Shown piece after piece: positions 30,125-38,701 of a DNA stretch of 47,698 bases. Under the pieces are notes generated by a model that made no database searches, had not been told where the DNA came from, and worked only from the letters and a program-made list of their open reading frames with translations. Both the position numbers and the translations under genes were made by a program. Source of the stretch: Bradyrhizobium sp. (GTDB taxonomy: Bacteria; Pseudomonadota; Alphaproteobacteria; Rhizobiales; Xanthobacteraceae); assembly GCF_004799405.1 (NCBI RefSeq), contig NZ_SSMW01000005.1, positions 1 through 47,698 of the forward strand. Direction: 5' to 3'. Every line of letters starts with the position of its first letter. The stretch's first letter is position 1.

Positions 30125-30419
30125 CGTGACCTCCCTGCCATCTGAACCTGACGCAAACATACGTCGGTTTGTTTGACGATGTCGCAACACAAATGCGTTG
30201 GTTTTACGTTATTTGGCTGCTTTAAATTTTTGCAATGCAACGAATTCCCGGCTCGCGGGATTCCGGCTTGCACCTGGCACAAGCTGGCCCTATTGGGGGA
30301 AGAGCTTCTAATTTCACGCACATTGTCTCCGCGGTTTTCACGGGGGTCTGTCATGGACGCGTCGTCGGCAACGGGTGCAGCGCGGTCATGCCGCAGCATT
30401 GTTTGAGGAAAATCCAGCC

Positions 30420-30659
30420 ATGGCAGACCAACCAAGACGGCCGAGAACACTCAACGATGCGCGCACCGAAGCGGAAGCGGCATTCAAGCGCACCACGACC
30501 AAGGTACCGGAAGCGCCACCCAAAAGGGCCGCCCTTCCGAGCGTGAAGGAACTGGTTTCGCTGCGGATCGATCAGGATGTTCTGGAACATTTCCAGGAAG
30601 GCGGACCGGGCTGGCAGGACCGGATCAACGAGGCTCTGCGCAAGGCGGCGGGGAAATAG
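30420..30659 (+). CDS. BrnA-type antitoxin-like protein, no toxin partner
   Basis: 79 residues from ATG 30420, with TGAGG upstream. The C-terminal half 'VSLRIDQDVLEHFQEGGPGWQDRINEALRKAAGK' is the ribbon-helix-helix domain of BrnA-family antitoxins, preceded by a charged, Pro-rich N-terminus. BrnA normally follows brnT, a RelE-like ribonuclease. Here the upstream 295 bases contain no BrnT, and the next gene is an unrelated caspase-fold gene on the other strand. It may be a lone regulator or a relic. Confidence 0.85.
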   Translation: MADQPRRPRTLNDARTEAEAAFKRTTTKVPEAPPKRAALPSVKELVSLRIDQDVLEHFQEGGPGWQDRINEALRKAAGK

Positions 30660-30676
30660 AATTGAACCCGAAAACT

Positions 30677-30704
30677 AAAAAGCCCGGTATGAACCGGGCT
30701 TTTT
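30677..30704. terminator. Bidirectional terminator
   Basis: AAAAAGCCCGGT and ACCGGGCTTTTT are perfect 12-bp arms around ATGA. A/T tracts on both sides let it stop the BrnA-like gene from the left and the caspase-fold gene from the right. Confidence 0.93.
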
Positions 30705-30746
30705 GTTGAAGGCGAATTCGTCGGCCTGTTCGCCGACCGAATGATC

Positions 30747-32186
30747 TCAGTGGAACAGCCCACCCATCATGCCGCCGATCAGGCCGCCCGGACCGCCCGG
30801 GCCGCGACGATAACCGCCGCCGCCACCGCCTCCACCACCACCGCTATGACGGTGGTGGGCCGGCCTGTCGTCAGAATCGTCGCTTGTGCTGGTGCTGGTG
30901 CTGGTGCTGGTTTGCGTCGTGGCGACGATTTCCGCCAGCAATGCCTTGTGCTGTAGCGTGTTGAGGTAGCCGGTCTTGGGATAGCCGCGCGCGGCCTGCC
31001 AGCGCGTGATCACGGCGCGCGTCTCGTCATCGAACTTGCCGGTCACTTTGGTGTCGAAACCAAGGCCGTTCAGCCGGCGCTGCACGTCGCGGCGCTGGCC
31101 CCTGTCGAGGCCGATCTGATCCTCGGTGGTCTGATTGGATTCGTCGGTGAAGGTTGCCGGATCGATGCCGGTGGTCAGGTTGCGGGTGGTGGTGCTGGGG
31201 CCGTTTTCCAGCGCCGCGATCCGGGCCAGCGCCAGCGACTTGAACTGACCGTTGGGGTAGCTGCTGAGGTAAGCGTTGAGTTCTTCCGGCTTGTTCGACT
31301 CCTTGACCGAACGCCAAAACTCCAGTTCGACGTCGGTACCGGTGGAGGCCGAAGCGACCGCGGGCGGCGTGGACGACGACGGGGTCGCCGCCGTGTTGGC
31401 CGCGGGGGCGGGAGCCGGCGCCGGATTGAGATAGACCGAACCGATCAGGTTGGTGTGGCCCCAGGGCAATTGGCCCTTGTTGGTCTCTTCGTTGACCTGG
31501 GCGCGGACTTCCGTCATCGCCTGCTGGATCTCGACACCGGGCGTCGTGATGTGGGCGATCAGGGCGCGCGTAAACGGACTGTTGGTACCTCCCTGGCCAT
31601 CGAGTGCGGTCTGTCCGGGACCGGTGGCGAACGCGATCAGGGTGCCCTCGCCGGATTTCATTTCGGCCAGACCCGTTTGCACCGACACACTGCGGGTGGC
31701 GGAATTCGACTTGATCTTGGCGGCGAAGGGATTGTCGCGGCAGGCGTCGAGGAACACCAGCTTGACCTTGGCGTCGCTCATGGTCTGGTCGAGCGTGAGG
31801 TCGATGTTGATGGCGGCGCCAAGCTTGACGTCCATTTCCGATTTGATGTCGGCGTCGATCGGCAACAAATAGTTGGTGCCGCCGATGGCGATGCCGTGGC
31901 CGGCATAGAAGAACACGGCGACGTCGGCGCCTTGCGCCTTCTTGCCGAATTCAAGCAGCCGCTCGGTCATCTTGTCGTGCGTGAGGTTGGTGCCCTCGAC
32001 GACTTCGAAACCGACGTTGCGCAACACACTCGCCATCGCCTTGGCGTCCATCGGCGGGTTGGGAAGTTGTGCCACGTTCTTGTAGGCGCCGTTGCCGACG
32101 ACGAAGGCGACGCGACGGTCGGCCTTGGCGGCATTGGCGGTGAATAACATGCAAATCAGGGAAAAAATGACGGTGAGGTAGCGCAT
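30747..32186 (-). CDS. Secreted caspase-fold protease with peptidoglycan-binding domain
   Basis: 479 residues from ATG 32186; the frame is open upstream without homology. Signal peptide about 1-22. The caspase-like p20 domain (24-250) shows RRVAFVVGNGAYKNV, the catalytic His97 in VFFYAGHGIA and Cys149 in VFLDACRDNPF, so it should be an active C14-type peptidase. A Pro/Ala linker follows, then a helical repeat (FWRSVKESNKPEELNAYLSS). A peptidoglycan-binding domain spans about 360-417 (RRDVQRRLNGLGFD ... FDDETRAVITRWQAARG). Last come an (ST) repeat and a Gly-rich tail. No substrate is known. A CRP/FNR-like site lies upstream. Confidence 0.9.
   Translation of the reverse strand: MRYLTVIFSLICMLFTANAAKADRRVAFVVGNGAYKNVAQLPNPPMDAKAMASVLRNVGFEVVEGTNLTHDKMTERLLEFGKKAQGADVAVFFYAGHGIAIGGTNYLLPIDADIKSEMDVKLGAAINIDLTLDQTMSDAKVKLVFLDACRDNPFAAKIKSNSATRSVSVQTGLAEMKSGEGTLIAFATGPGQTALDGQGGTNSPFTRALIAHITTPGVEIQQAMTEVRAQVNEETNKGQLPWGHTNLIGSVYLNPAPAPAPAANTAATPSSSTPPAVASASTGTDVELEFWRSVKESNKPEELNAYLSSYPNGQFKSLALARIAALENGPSTTTRNLTTGIDPATFTDESNQTTEDQIGLDRGQRRDVQRRLNGLGFDTKVTGKFDDETRAVITRWQAARGYPKTGYLNTLQHKALLAEIVATTQTSTSTSTSTSDDSDDRPAHHRHSGGGGGGGGGGYRRGPGGPGGLIGGMMGGLFH
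30886..30912. repeat. GGTGCT hexanucleotide repeat in the caspase-fold gene
   Basis: About four in-frame copies of a GGTGCT unit encode the run STSTSTSTS (residues 427-435). The run lies between the peptidoglycan-binding domain and the Gly-rich tail. Being a multiple of three, length changes here would vary the linker without breaking the gene. Confidence 0.8.
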
Positions 32187-32345
32187 GTGAAATCCCCTGG
32201 CTGAGTCGAGCAATTTCGGCTGCAACGGTTGCGGTGAACCTACACGAAAAAAACACACTTCGCGCCACAAAAAATCGCCGCCGCCCAATTTTCGGCACCG
32301 GCCATTCCGGGCGGTTCACGGTATCGAATTAGTGTTCGATCCCAA

Positions 32346-32361
32346 CGTGATTTAGATCACA
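32346..32361 (-). promoter_or_regulatory. CRP/FNR-type palindrome upstream of the caspase-fold gene
   Basis: CGTGATTTAGATCACA contains the perfect palindrome GTGAT-TTAG-ATCAC, one base off the CRP consensus TGTGA-N6-TCACA and close to TTGAT-N4-ATCAA of FNR/FixK. It is 160 bases before the caspase-fold start and just past the stop of the next gene. The exact regulator is open. Confidence 0.55.
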
Positions 32362-32388
32362 ATTGGCTGGGAAATCGGCACAAAACGG

Positions 32389-33267
32389 TCAGGCTCCGGC
32401 GGGCGCGGGAACCGGCTCGGGAGGTTTCAGGTTCAACAGATTGCCGGTGAGGATCAGCGCCGCGCCGAGCACGGTGAAAATGTCCAGCCGTTCCGAATAG
32501 ATCAGCCAGCCGGCGACGGCGGTCAACGGGACCCGCAGGAAGTCCATCGGCAGCACCACGGTCGCATCGGCATGCAGTAGCGCCCGCGCCATGCAGTAGT
32601 GGGAGAACGTGCCGCAGAATCCGATCGCGACGAGCCAGCCCCAAACATCGGCGGAGGGCCATCGCCAGACATAGAGCGAGGGGAAAAATCCGGCCGCGGC
32701 CTGGATTACCAGCATCCAGAAGATGATCGCCAGGGTGTTTTCGGTGCGGGTCAGGGACTTCATCATGGCGACGGAAATGCCAAACCCCACCGCGGCGGCG
32801 AGCGCGATCAGTTGGCCCGGATTGATCTCGCCGGTAGCCGGGCGAACGATGACGATGACGCCGACGACGCCGAGCACGATGGCCGAAATCTTCCAGATCG
32901 TCATGCGCTCGCCGAGGAATGTCGCGGCCAGGATCGCGGTCCAGATCGGCATGGTGAATTCGATCGACACCACCTGGCCCAGCGGAATCAGCGTCAGCGC
33001 GAAGAACCAGCCCAGCTGGGCGGCATATTGAACGAGGTTGCGGCCAAGATGCTGCAGCGGCCGCGAGGTTTTCATCGCCGCGAATCCGCCGTTGAGGCGG
33101 ATCAACGGGTAGAGCAGCAAGAAGCCGATCACCGAGCGTGCCTCCATGACCTGAAACACGCTCAGTTCGCGCGTCGTCTCGCGGCCGGCAACCACCACGA
33201 CCAGCATCAAAGCAAGCCAGCCCGCCATCCATAGCGCGGCTCTGGGTTTGGAAGCCGTTCGGTCCAT
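32389..33267 (-). CDS. EamA/DMT-type transporter
   Basis: 292 residues from ATG 33267. About ten membrane segments in two repeats of five, e.g. LWMAGWLALMLVVVVAGRE, RSVIGFLLLYPLIR, LGWFFALTLIPLGQVVSIEFTMPIWTAIL and LIYSERLDIFTVLGAALILTGNLL. The stretch 'FTMPIWTAILAATFLGERMTIW' and the second-half 'PMDFLRVPLTAVAGWLIYSERLD' are EamA signatures. Such carriers export amino acids or metabolites. It is divergent from the RidA gene, across 194 bases with no gene. Confidence 0.92.
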   Translation of the reverse strand: MDRTASKPRAALWMAGWLALMLVVVVAGRETTRELSVFQVMEARSVIGFLLLYPLIRLNGGFAAMKTSRPLQHLGRNLVQYAAQLGWFFALTLIPLGQVVSIEFTMPIWTAILAATFLGERMTIWKISAIVLGVVGVIVIVRPATGEINPGQLIALAAAVGFGISVAMMKSLTRTENTLAIIFWMLVIQAAAGFFPSLYVWRWPSADVWGWLVAIGFCGTFSHYCMARALLHADATVVLPMDFLRVPLTAVAGWLIYSERLDIFTVLGAALILTGNLLNLKPPEPVPAPAGA

Positions 33268-33461
33268 CGGTGGCTTTGGGCCATCTGTGCCGCGCGAGTG
33301 CTGCGCGGGAAGGTTTCGGAAGCTGAGGCCGTATCGGTCCGCTCCGGGATTTGCAACGCGCAAATATGCCGACGCGGTGATGCACCGTCCCAATTTCGAT
33401 GCTAAGGACTGCTTGGTCTGGCGCGGTCCGGACCGGGCGTTTTACAGGAGAATTTGGCTCA

Positions 33462-33860
33462 ATGCTTACCTTGCAACCCGCCGAATGGTCGAAGCCGCGC
33501 GGCTTTTCCCACGGCGTCGCATTCGACGGTCCCGGCCGATGGATCGTGCTCGCCGGCCAGACCGGCGGCGACGAGAAGGGCGACTATCAACCGGACATGG
33601 CGGCGCAGGTCGGGACGGCCTTGCACCGGATCGTCAAGCTGCTCGGGGAAGCCGGCGCCGGTCCGGAGCACATCGTTCGCCTCACCTGGTATCTGACCAG
33701 CCGCAGCGAATATGAGGCCGCGGGCACCGGTATCGGTGCCGCCTGGCGCGAGACGCTCGGACGAAACTTTCCGCCCTCGACGCTGCTGTACGTTTCCGGT
33801 CTGGTTGACGCGCGCGCCAAGGTCGAGATCGAAGTCACCGCATTCTTAGCCAAAGCATAG
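33462..33860 (+). CDS. RidA family protein
   Basis: 132 residues from ATG 33462, with AGGAG about 11 bases upstream. RidA proteins hydrolyse reactive enamine/imine intermediates from amino-acid metabolism. The stretches 'SHGVAFDGPGRWIVLAGQTGGDEKG', 'VRLTWYLTSRSEYEA' and 'FPPSTLLYVSGLVDARAKVEIEVTAFL' follow the family, but the usual active-site Arg lies in a different local context (VDARAKVEIE), so this may be a non-canonical (Rid4-7-like) member. The following small gene is 11 bases away. Confidence 0.88.
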   Translation: MLTLQPAEWSKPRGFSHGVAFDGPGRWIVLAGQTGGDEKGDYQPDMAAQVGTALHRIVKLLGEAGAGPEHIVRLTWYLTSRSEYEAAGTGIGAAWRETLGRNFPPSTLLYVSGLVDARAKVEIEVTAFLAKA

Positions 33861-33871
33861 GAACTTTTCCC

Positions 33872-34072
33872 ATGGCCCAACGATCCACATCCGCCGACTA
33901 CGTCACAGCTTTCGCCACCGGCTGGCCGGAGAAACAACCCGACATCATGGTGCTGTCGCTGACCACGCAGAAAGGCGTTCAGGATTTTGCCCTCAAAAAG
34001 GAGCAGGCGCTGTTAATCGCCAAGACCATGAACGAAACCGCCGCCCACCTCGCCGAACCAAAAAAGGCGTAG
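33872..34072 (+). CDS. Small hypothetical protein
   Basis: 66 residues, no signal or membrane segment. It begins 11 bases after the RidA gene, probably in the same transcript. The sequence (VTAFATGWPEKQPDIMVLSL ... FALKKEQALLIAKTMNETAAHL) reads as a strand-helix protein with a basic C-terminus. I do not recognise a family. Confidence 0.7.
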   Translation: MAQRSTSADYVTAFATGWPEKQPDIMVLSLTTQKGVQDFALKKEQALLIAKTMNETAAHLAEPKKA

Positions 34073-34113
34073 GGCAGGTTGGCGGGCGCAGGCCGCGGGC
34101 GCGATGCTGCGCC

Positions 34114-34677
34114 TTAGTGGCGCGACAGCGAAATAGCGGCAGTCCTGAAGGCGGTGTCGGTCTTGATCACCACGGACTGCCTGTTGCCATGAGTGGTCAA
34201 TGAAATATTCGCGGTAAATCCGGCCGCGCTGGCGACCACCTGGAAATTGCCGTTGCTGCCCCGCCCCTGAAGGGTTCCGTTAGCATTGCGGTTGCTTTCG
34301 CTCCATGTCCCCGACAGCGATCCGCCCTCCGCGACCACGTTGGCGGCGAGGTTGAATTTGTAGGAGTCGCTGGCGCAGACGAGGGTCTGGTTGAGCCCGG
34401 TTCCGCTGGCGTTGACGGCATAGGAGGCACGGCAGCGAATTCGCTCGCTCGAACCGTCGTCAAGCGTGACGGTGCCGCCGCCGGACCAGTTGCCGGCCAT
34501 GCTGGTGAACGGTCCCGATTGGGCGTAGCTGGCGGAGCCGGATGTGAAGACGGCGAACAACGTGACGGCCGCGACAATCAGCCCTCGTGCGAGTGCGAAG
34601 GATTTCGCGGCCTGACCTTGTTTATTGCCGTGACGCTTCCCATCGTCCGCTGCACGGTACGCCCGAAGATGCCCCAT
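34114..34677 (-). CDS. Hypothetical secreted protein
   Basis: 187 residues from ATG 34677; the start is uncertain. It overlaps the end of the previous gene by 56 bases, and no stronger start exists downstream. A hydrophobic segment (about residues 30-46, LIVAAVTLFAVFTSGSASYAQ) acts as signal peptide. The mature part is beta-rich: 'AGNWSGGGTVTLDDGSSERIRCRASYAV', 'GTGLNQTLVCASD', 'GGSLSGTWSESNRNANGTLQGRG'. It has two Cys. The repeated G-x-W-S/T-G and 'SGTWSE' motifs recall lipocalin-like sheets; similar short proteins are common in Bradyrhizobium. Function unknown. Confidence 0.65.
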   Translation of the reverse strand: MGHLRAYRAADDGKRHGNKQGQAAKSFALARGLIVAAVTLFAVFTSGSASYAQSGPFTSMAGNWSGGGTVTLDDGSSERIRCRASYAVNASGTGLNQTLVCASDSYKFNLAANVVAEGGSLSGTWSESNRNANGTLQGRGSNGNFQVVASAAGFTANISLTTHGNRQSVVIKTDTAFRTAAISLSRH

Positions 34678-34981
34678 TCCATTTCCCCGATCCGGTGTTG
34701 CCACTGAGTTGGCCGTTCGCATATGCACCATGGATCGAGACTCGCACAAGACCTTCGCGTCCGATGGTTCCGGAAATGTCGGCGCCGGCCGCGGAAACTC
34801 TACCGTCCGCGACCGTGAGCGTCGAGCGCGTCGACGGTTCGCAACTGCCGCTTTTTGTCACAACGGTAACACTCCAAAGCCCGTCATACGGCGACTGGGC
34901 ATGCCCGGGAGCAGCGGTGAGAGCGCCAGCGACAGCAAGAATGGAACTACAAAATATGGTACGAATGCGGTTATGGCGCAT
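34622..34981 (-). CDS. Hypothetical secreted beta protein
   Basis: 119 residues with signal peptide (about 1-28, GHAQ). The mature part 'SPYDGLWSVTVVTKSGSCEPSTRSTLTVADGRVSAAGADISGTI' and 'ANGQLSGNTGSGKWNGASSGVPCSGRWEASRQ' shows the same W-S/G and 'GxWxG' flavour as its downstream neighbour. Two Cys (SGSCEP, VPCSGRW) may pair. It is the first gene of a two-gene set. About 180 bases upstream have no gene but contain the inverted CCCTGAAT / ATTCAGGG (34992-35027). Confidence 0.7.
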   Translation of the reverse strand: MRHNRIRTIFCSSILAVAGALTAAPGHAQSPYDGLWSVTVVTKSGSCEPSTRSTLTVADGRVSAAGADISGTIGREGLVRVSIHGAYANGQLSGNTGSGKWNGASSGVPCSGRWEASRQ

Positions 34982-35161
34982 GGGGTCAGATCCCTGAATT
35001 TGGTGTGATGACGCGGCTTATTCAGGGGACATTGTGTTCAAAATTTGCTGCGCCGCGGCAACACGAAAAGTTCCCTATAAAATCAAACGGATGGGGTTAA
35101 ATTTTGTTCCATCCTAGGAACCGGCATTTGACCGGATTCAGGAAAAATCGGGGGTCGGGCC

Positions 35162-35752
35162 TCAGTCCGAAAGGCTGGGCGCCTTGGTCGCAAACTGCTC
35201 ATCCTGGGGCCTGGCCGGCAGGCTGTTGTGGGCCTTGGCGTAATCGATGACTTCACCGAGAAGTTTTTGGCCGAGCGGCGCCAGCGCGCGCTCCCACAAC
35301 TCGCGGGCGGTTTCGCCCTTTTTGACGAAAACCCACTCCTGCGCAGCGATGGCTCCGGCATCCATGCGCTCGGCCAGATGATAGACGGTGCCGCCGGCGA
35401 TCGGATCGCCCTCCTTGATGGTCCATTCGATTGCGGCGATGCCGCGGTGCCGTGGCAGCAGCGAAGGATGATAGCCGATCCCCCCGAGCCTTGCGGCGGC
35501 GAGGGCTTCCTTGCTGATGCGGGCGTGGCTGTGAGCCGTCACGATCAGGTCGGTGCCGTCGGCGATTTCCCGGGCGACGACCAGTTTCGGATTGGCCTGC
35601 ACCGTCACCTCGATGCCGGCGGCGCGCGCCGCCGCGGCAAGCCGGTCGTCGCCGTCGGCCACCACGACCCTGACGATCTCGACACCGTGGTTTCGGAGCA
35701 TGTCAAAAGTCGTCACGCCGAAATGGCGGGAGCCGACAAGGGTAATCCGCAT
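35162..35752 (-). CDS. Formyltransferase-like protein lacking the catalytic Asn
   Basis: 196 residues from ATG 35752. The formyl-transferase N-terminal fold is seen from 'MRITLVGSRHFGVTTFDML' (as in Fmt/PurN) through 'YHPSLLPRHRGIAAIEWTI' and 'AERMDAGAIAAQEWV'. In active enzymes the motif is NxHPSLLP...D; here it reads GIGYHPSLLP, so Asn is replaced by Gly93, while His95 and Asp131 remain. Either chemistry is altered or it transfers no formyl group. There is no OB-type C-terminal domain as in Fmt. It is monocistronic. Confidence 0.85.
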   Translation of the reverse strand: MRITLVGSRHFGVTTFDMLRNHGVEIVRVVVADGDDRLAAAARAAGIEVTVQANPKLVVAREIADGTDLIVTAHSHARISKEALAAARLGGIGYHPSLLPRHRGIAAIEWTIKEGDPIAGGTVYHLAERMDAGAIAAQEWVFVKKGETARELWERALAPLGQKLLGEVIDYAKAHNSLPARPQDEQFATKAPSLSD

Positions 35753-35884
35753 GGTGTGGTATCCGTCGTTCGTCAGGTCATCCGTCGCCGTCCTGAATGC
35801 CATGGACGGCGCACAGGAGGGGACGCTATTTGCTTCCACCCGGCTTGATCCACATCTTTTCTCCCGAACAGGCGGCTTGCCGGC

Positions 35885-37141
35885 TCAGTTCCAGGGCCAA
35901 ATCGCCAATACCGACAGCGCGGCCAACAGTGCCGGCGGCATGATGACGATACCGAGCCGCAGGAATTGCCATGCCGTCACGATCTCGCCGTCGCGGCGAA
36001 GCGCGATCAGCCACAGGATCGTCGCGAGCGAACCCGTCACCGAAAGGTTTGGACCGAGATCGACGCCGATCAATATGCCGCCTGTGACGCCAAGCGGAAC
36101 GTGGGCGCTTTGGCTGACTGTCGCCGCGACCAGGCCGGTCGGCAGGTTATTCATCAGGTTTGACAGGAACGCGACGATGACACCGGCACTAAAGCCGGTT
36201 TCGCCGGGAGAGGATGCCGCAGCGTCACGAAGCGCGCGCGTGATCGGAGCAAGGATGCCGGTTTGCCGGACGCCGTCGACCAGCACGAATAATCCGGCCA
36301 CCAACGGCAACACGCCCCATGAGATATCCCGCAGCACCGGCCTCGGCGACTGGCGGTTGATGACCAGCACGATGACGGTCACGGCGGCCCCTGCAACGAA
36401 CGTCGGCAAGCCAAGCTGCCGGTCCAGCGCCGAAGCGCCAAGCAGTGCTGCGGCTGTAAGCACAATACCGGCGGCAATGCATTTTCCGCCGACCGACAAC
36501 GGAACGGCCGCAAAGTCCGTCGAAATTGCCTGATGCAGCGCGGTACGCTGGGTGAAACGCAGCAGCCAATAGGTGACAAGGATCGAGGCCATCGACGGCA
36601 ACGTGAACTGGTAGAGCCATTGGGCGAGCGGCGGCATATGCGCGCCGAAGATCACGAGATTCGCCGGATTGGAGATCGGCAGCACAAAGCTCGCGGCATT
36701 GGCGATGAAGGCGCATATGAAAAGATACGGCAGCGGCTCGACGCGGGCGGCCGTCGCGGCGGCATATACGGCTGGCGTCAGCACGACCGCGGTCGCGTCG
36801 TTCGACAGCAACACCGTGACGAGCGTTCCGACGGCATAGACAATCAGGAATAGCCGTTTCGCCGAGCCTTTGGCGTGGCGGACCGCGAGCGCCGCCAGCC
36901 AGTCGAACAGCCCTTCCAGACGCGCTACCTCGGCGAGCAGCATCATGCCGATCAGAAACAGATAGACGTCGCTTCCCTTTTCCGCCGCGGTGAGCGCGTC
37001 GCGCCAGGGAAGCAAACCGAAGGCGATCAGGGCGACCGCGCCGATCACGGCCCAAACATATTCCGGCACGCGAAGCGGACGCAGGATAACGCCAAGGGTA
37101 GCGAAACCGGCGACGGCCAGGATCAGTGAGGTATTGTTCAC
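35885..37141 (-). CDS. ArsB-type arsenite/anion permease
   Basis: 418 residues, GTG start. About eleven membrane segments; the motif 'AVVLTPAVYAA...NAASFVLPISNPANLVIFG' and the second-half 'LSNLMNNLPTGLVAATVS ... LIGVDLGPNLSVTGSLATILW' are the paired conserved loops of the ArsB/NhaD ion-transporter superfamily. It would move arsenite or a related anion outward. There are no ars regulators nearby, so the substrate is not certain. It begins three bases after an MFS gene. Confidence 0.9.
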   Translation of the reverse strand: MNNTSLILAVAGFATLGVILRPLRVPEYVWAVIGAVALIAFGLLPWRDALTAAEKGSDVYLFLIGMMLLAEVARLEGLFDWLAALAVRHAKGSAKRLFLIVYAVGTLVTVLLSNDATAVVLTPAVYAAATAARVEPLPYLFICAFIANAASFVLPISNPANLVIFGAHMPPLAQWLYQFTLPSMASILVTYWLLRFTQRTALHQAISTDFAAVPLSVGGKCIAAGIVLTAAALLGASALDRQLGLPTFVAGAAVTVIVLVINRQSPRPVLRDISWGVLPLVAGLFVLVDGVRQTGILAPITRALRDAAASSPGETGFSAGVIVAFLSNLMNNLPTGLVAATVSQSAHVPLGVTGGILIGVDLGPNLSVTGSLATILWLIALRRDGEIVTAWQFLRLGIVIMPPALLAALSVLAIWPWN

Positions 37142-37144
37142 CGG

Positions 37145-38476
37145 TCAGGACGCCGCGGCCGGGGCCACGGCGCCGTCGCCGATCAGCTTGCCGGCGCAGG
37201 CCGGCTTGAGCAGGCCGGCAAACGAAAGCCAGATCACGATCGAGCCAATGGCGAGGCATCCCAGGAACATGAACGCGGTGGGGTAGCCCAGTCCCTGGGC
37301 GAGCCAGCCCCCGATCGCTGGACTAAGGGCCGCGCCAATTCCCTGAACCGTCATGACCGCACCTTGTCCGACATTGACCCTTCCGGTCCCGTTGAGGATG
37401 CGAGCCACCAGACCGGGGACGGCTACACTCTGCAAGCCCGCGCCGATGCCGTCGAGCGCCTGCACCGGAAATACCCCCCAATATTTGATCACCGAAGCCG
37501 CGATCAGGCCGCGCACCGGCAACGCGATAAAGGATATCAGCAGTACCAGCCAATAGCCCCGCTTTTCCGCCATCCGCATCGCGGCGATCGCAGCGAAGAT
37601 CATCACTCCCTGCGCGACCACGATGGTCATGGCGACAAAGCCGGCGCCATTGCCCTGCTGTCCGGAAACCACTGCCAGACCGTAGAGCGGCAGCATCGCC
37701 GCATTGCCGAGATGAAACAGCGCGAGCGCGGCGGCCAGCACCAAGAGCGGCCTGCATTCGAACAGCACCTGCCAGGCGTTCGCCGGCGGCTTGCTGCTGT
37801 CGGCATTGGCGCCGCGGGCGACATGGTCGTCGATCGCGTTGCGCGGGATGACCAGCACCGAGACGATCGAGAGCACGCCGAACACGCCGGCCAGAATGAA
37901 CACGGCGCCGAAGCCGAACTTCCAGCCGAGGTAGCCGGACAGGGCCGCGCCGACCATGTTGCCAGCGTGATTGAAGGCCTGATTGCGTCCATTTTGCCGA
38001 TTGAAGCCGACCTGATGAACGATCCCGAGCGTCATCCCGGTGACCGCCGGCACGATCGCGGCGCCGGCGATCGCGGTCGCGACCTGCGACGCAGCCACGA
38101 CCCAAAAATCCTGCGAGAGCAGGACCAGGGCGGAGGCGGCGATGGTGCAGATGCCGGGAATGATGACATAAGCGCGCTTGTGCGCGGTCGCATCGATCAT
38201 CGCTCCCGCCGGCGTGGTCATGATCATGCCCGCGACGCCGCCGATGGTCATGACGGTGCCGATCAGGCCGCTCTCCCAGCCATGGGCAAGCAGAAATACG
38301 CCGAGGAACGGACCAATGCCGGCCTGGAAATCAGCCATGAAAAAGTTCAGAGCCAAAAGCGCCGCCCTGGTTAGCGGCTTTGTCCCCGCGCGTTCGACCA
38401 GGCCAGCCTCCTCATGCCGCGGTTTGCTAAGGAAATCGGCCAACAACGCGAAGGTTCCGTCCGCGGGACCCTGCAA
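37145..38476 (-). CDS. Major facilitator superfamily transporter
   Basis: 443 residues; the start is uncertain because no ATG or good ribosome site lies before the first helix (the TTG at 38476 is used here). Twelve helices are apparent. 'LGVFLLAHGWESGLIGTVMTIGGVAGM ... GAMIDATAHKR' is the MFS loop 2-3 motif (G-x3-D-x-K/R-R). The arrangement resembles small exporter-type MFS proteins of unknown substrate. It precedes the ArsB-type gene with a three-base gap, so the two may serve one detoxification function. Confidence 0.88.
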   Translation of the reverse strand: MQGPADGTFALLADFLSKPRHEEAGLVERAGTKPLTRAALLALNFFMADFQAGIGPFLGVFLLAHGWESGLIGTVMTIGGVAGMIMTTPAGAMIDATAHKRAYVIIPGICTIAASALVLLSQDFWVVAASQVATAIAGAAIVPAVTGMTLGIVHQVGFNRQNGRNQAFNHAGNMVGAALSGYLGWKFGFGAVFILAGVFGVLSIVSVLVIPRNAIDDHVARGANADSSKPPANAWQVLFECRPLLVLAAALALFHLGNAAMLPLYGLAVVSGQQGNGAGFVAMTIVVAQGVMIFAAIAAMRMAEKRGYWLVLLISFIALPVRGLIAASVIKYWGVFPVQALDGIGAGLQSVAVPGLVARILNGTGRVNVGQGAVMTVQGIGAALSPAIGGWLAQGLGYPTAFMFLGCLAIGSIVIWLSFAGLLKPACAGKLIGDGAVAPAAAS

Positions 38477-38535
38477 GGTTCACAGAGGGTTTTCTCAAGG
38501 CGACGTGTTATCGTCCGCGCCGACGAGGTAACCGA

Positions 38536-38664
38536 ATGAAATCCGCAGGCTCTCCGCGCGACTGGCGACGCATCCATCATTCGCCGATGTTCTGGATCGG
38601 GGTTGCGCTGTGTCTGGCGGCGATCATGATTTACGTCTGGTCTGACGATCTGGCGTGGCGCTGA
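38536..38664 (+). CDS. 42-residue single-helix membrane protein
   Basis: A short frame from ATG 38536, with GAGG eight bases upstream, to TGA 38664. Residues 18-36 (MFWIGVALCLAAIMIYVWS) form one membrane helix. A basic stretch (RDWRRIHHSP) precedes it and SDDLAWR follows. I recognise 'DWRRIHHSP.FWIG' as a recurrent small-protein pattern in Bradyrhizobium. Function unknown. It is divergent from the MFS gene. Confidence 0.75.
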   Translation: MKSAGSPRDWRRIHHSPMFWIGVALCLAAIMIYVWSDDLAWR

Positions 38665-38701
38665 GCCCGTCAACGATGAAAGAATCGGCGGTCAGACCGC
38701 T

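Noticed and set aside
34992..35027. CCCTGAAT / ATTCAGGG inverted repeat as a terminator
   Set aside because: Only eight bases pair around a 20-base loop and no T-run follows; it may be a chance pairing or a weak operator.
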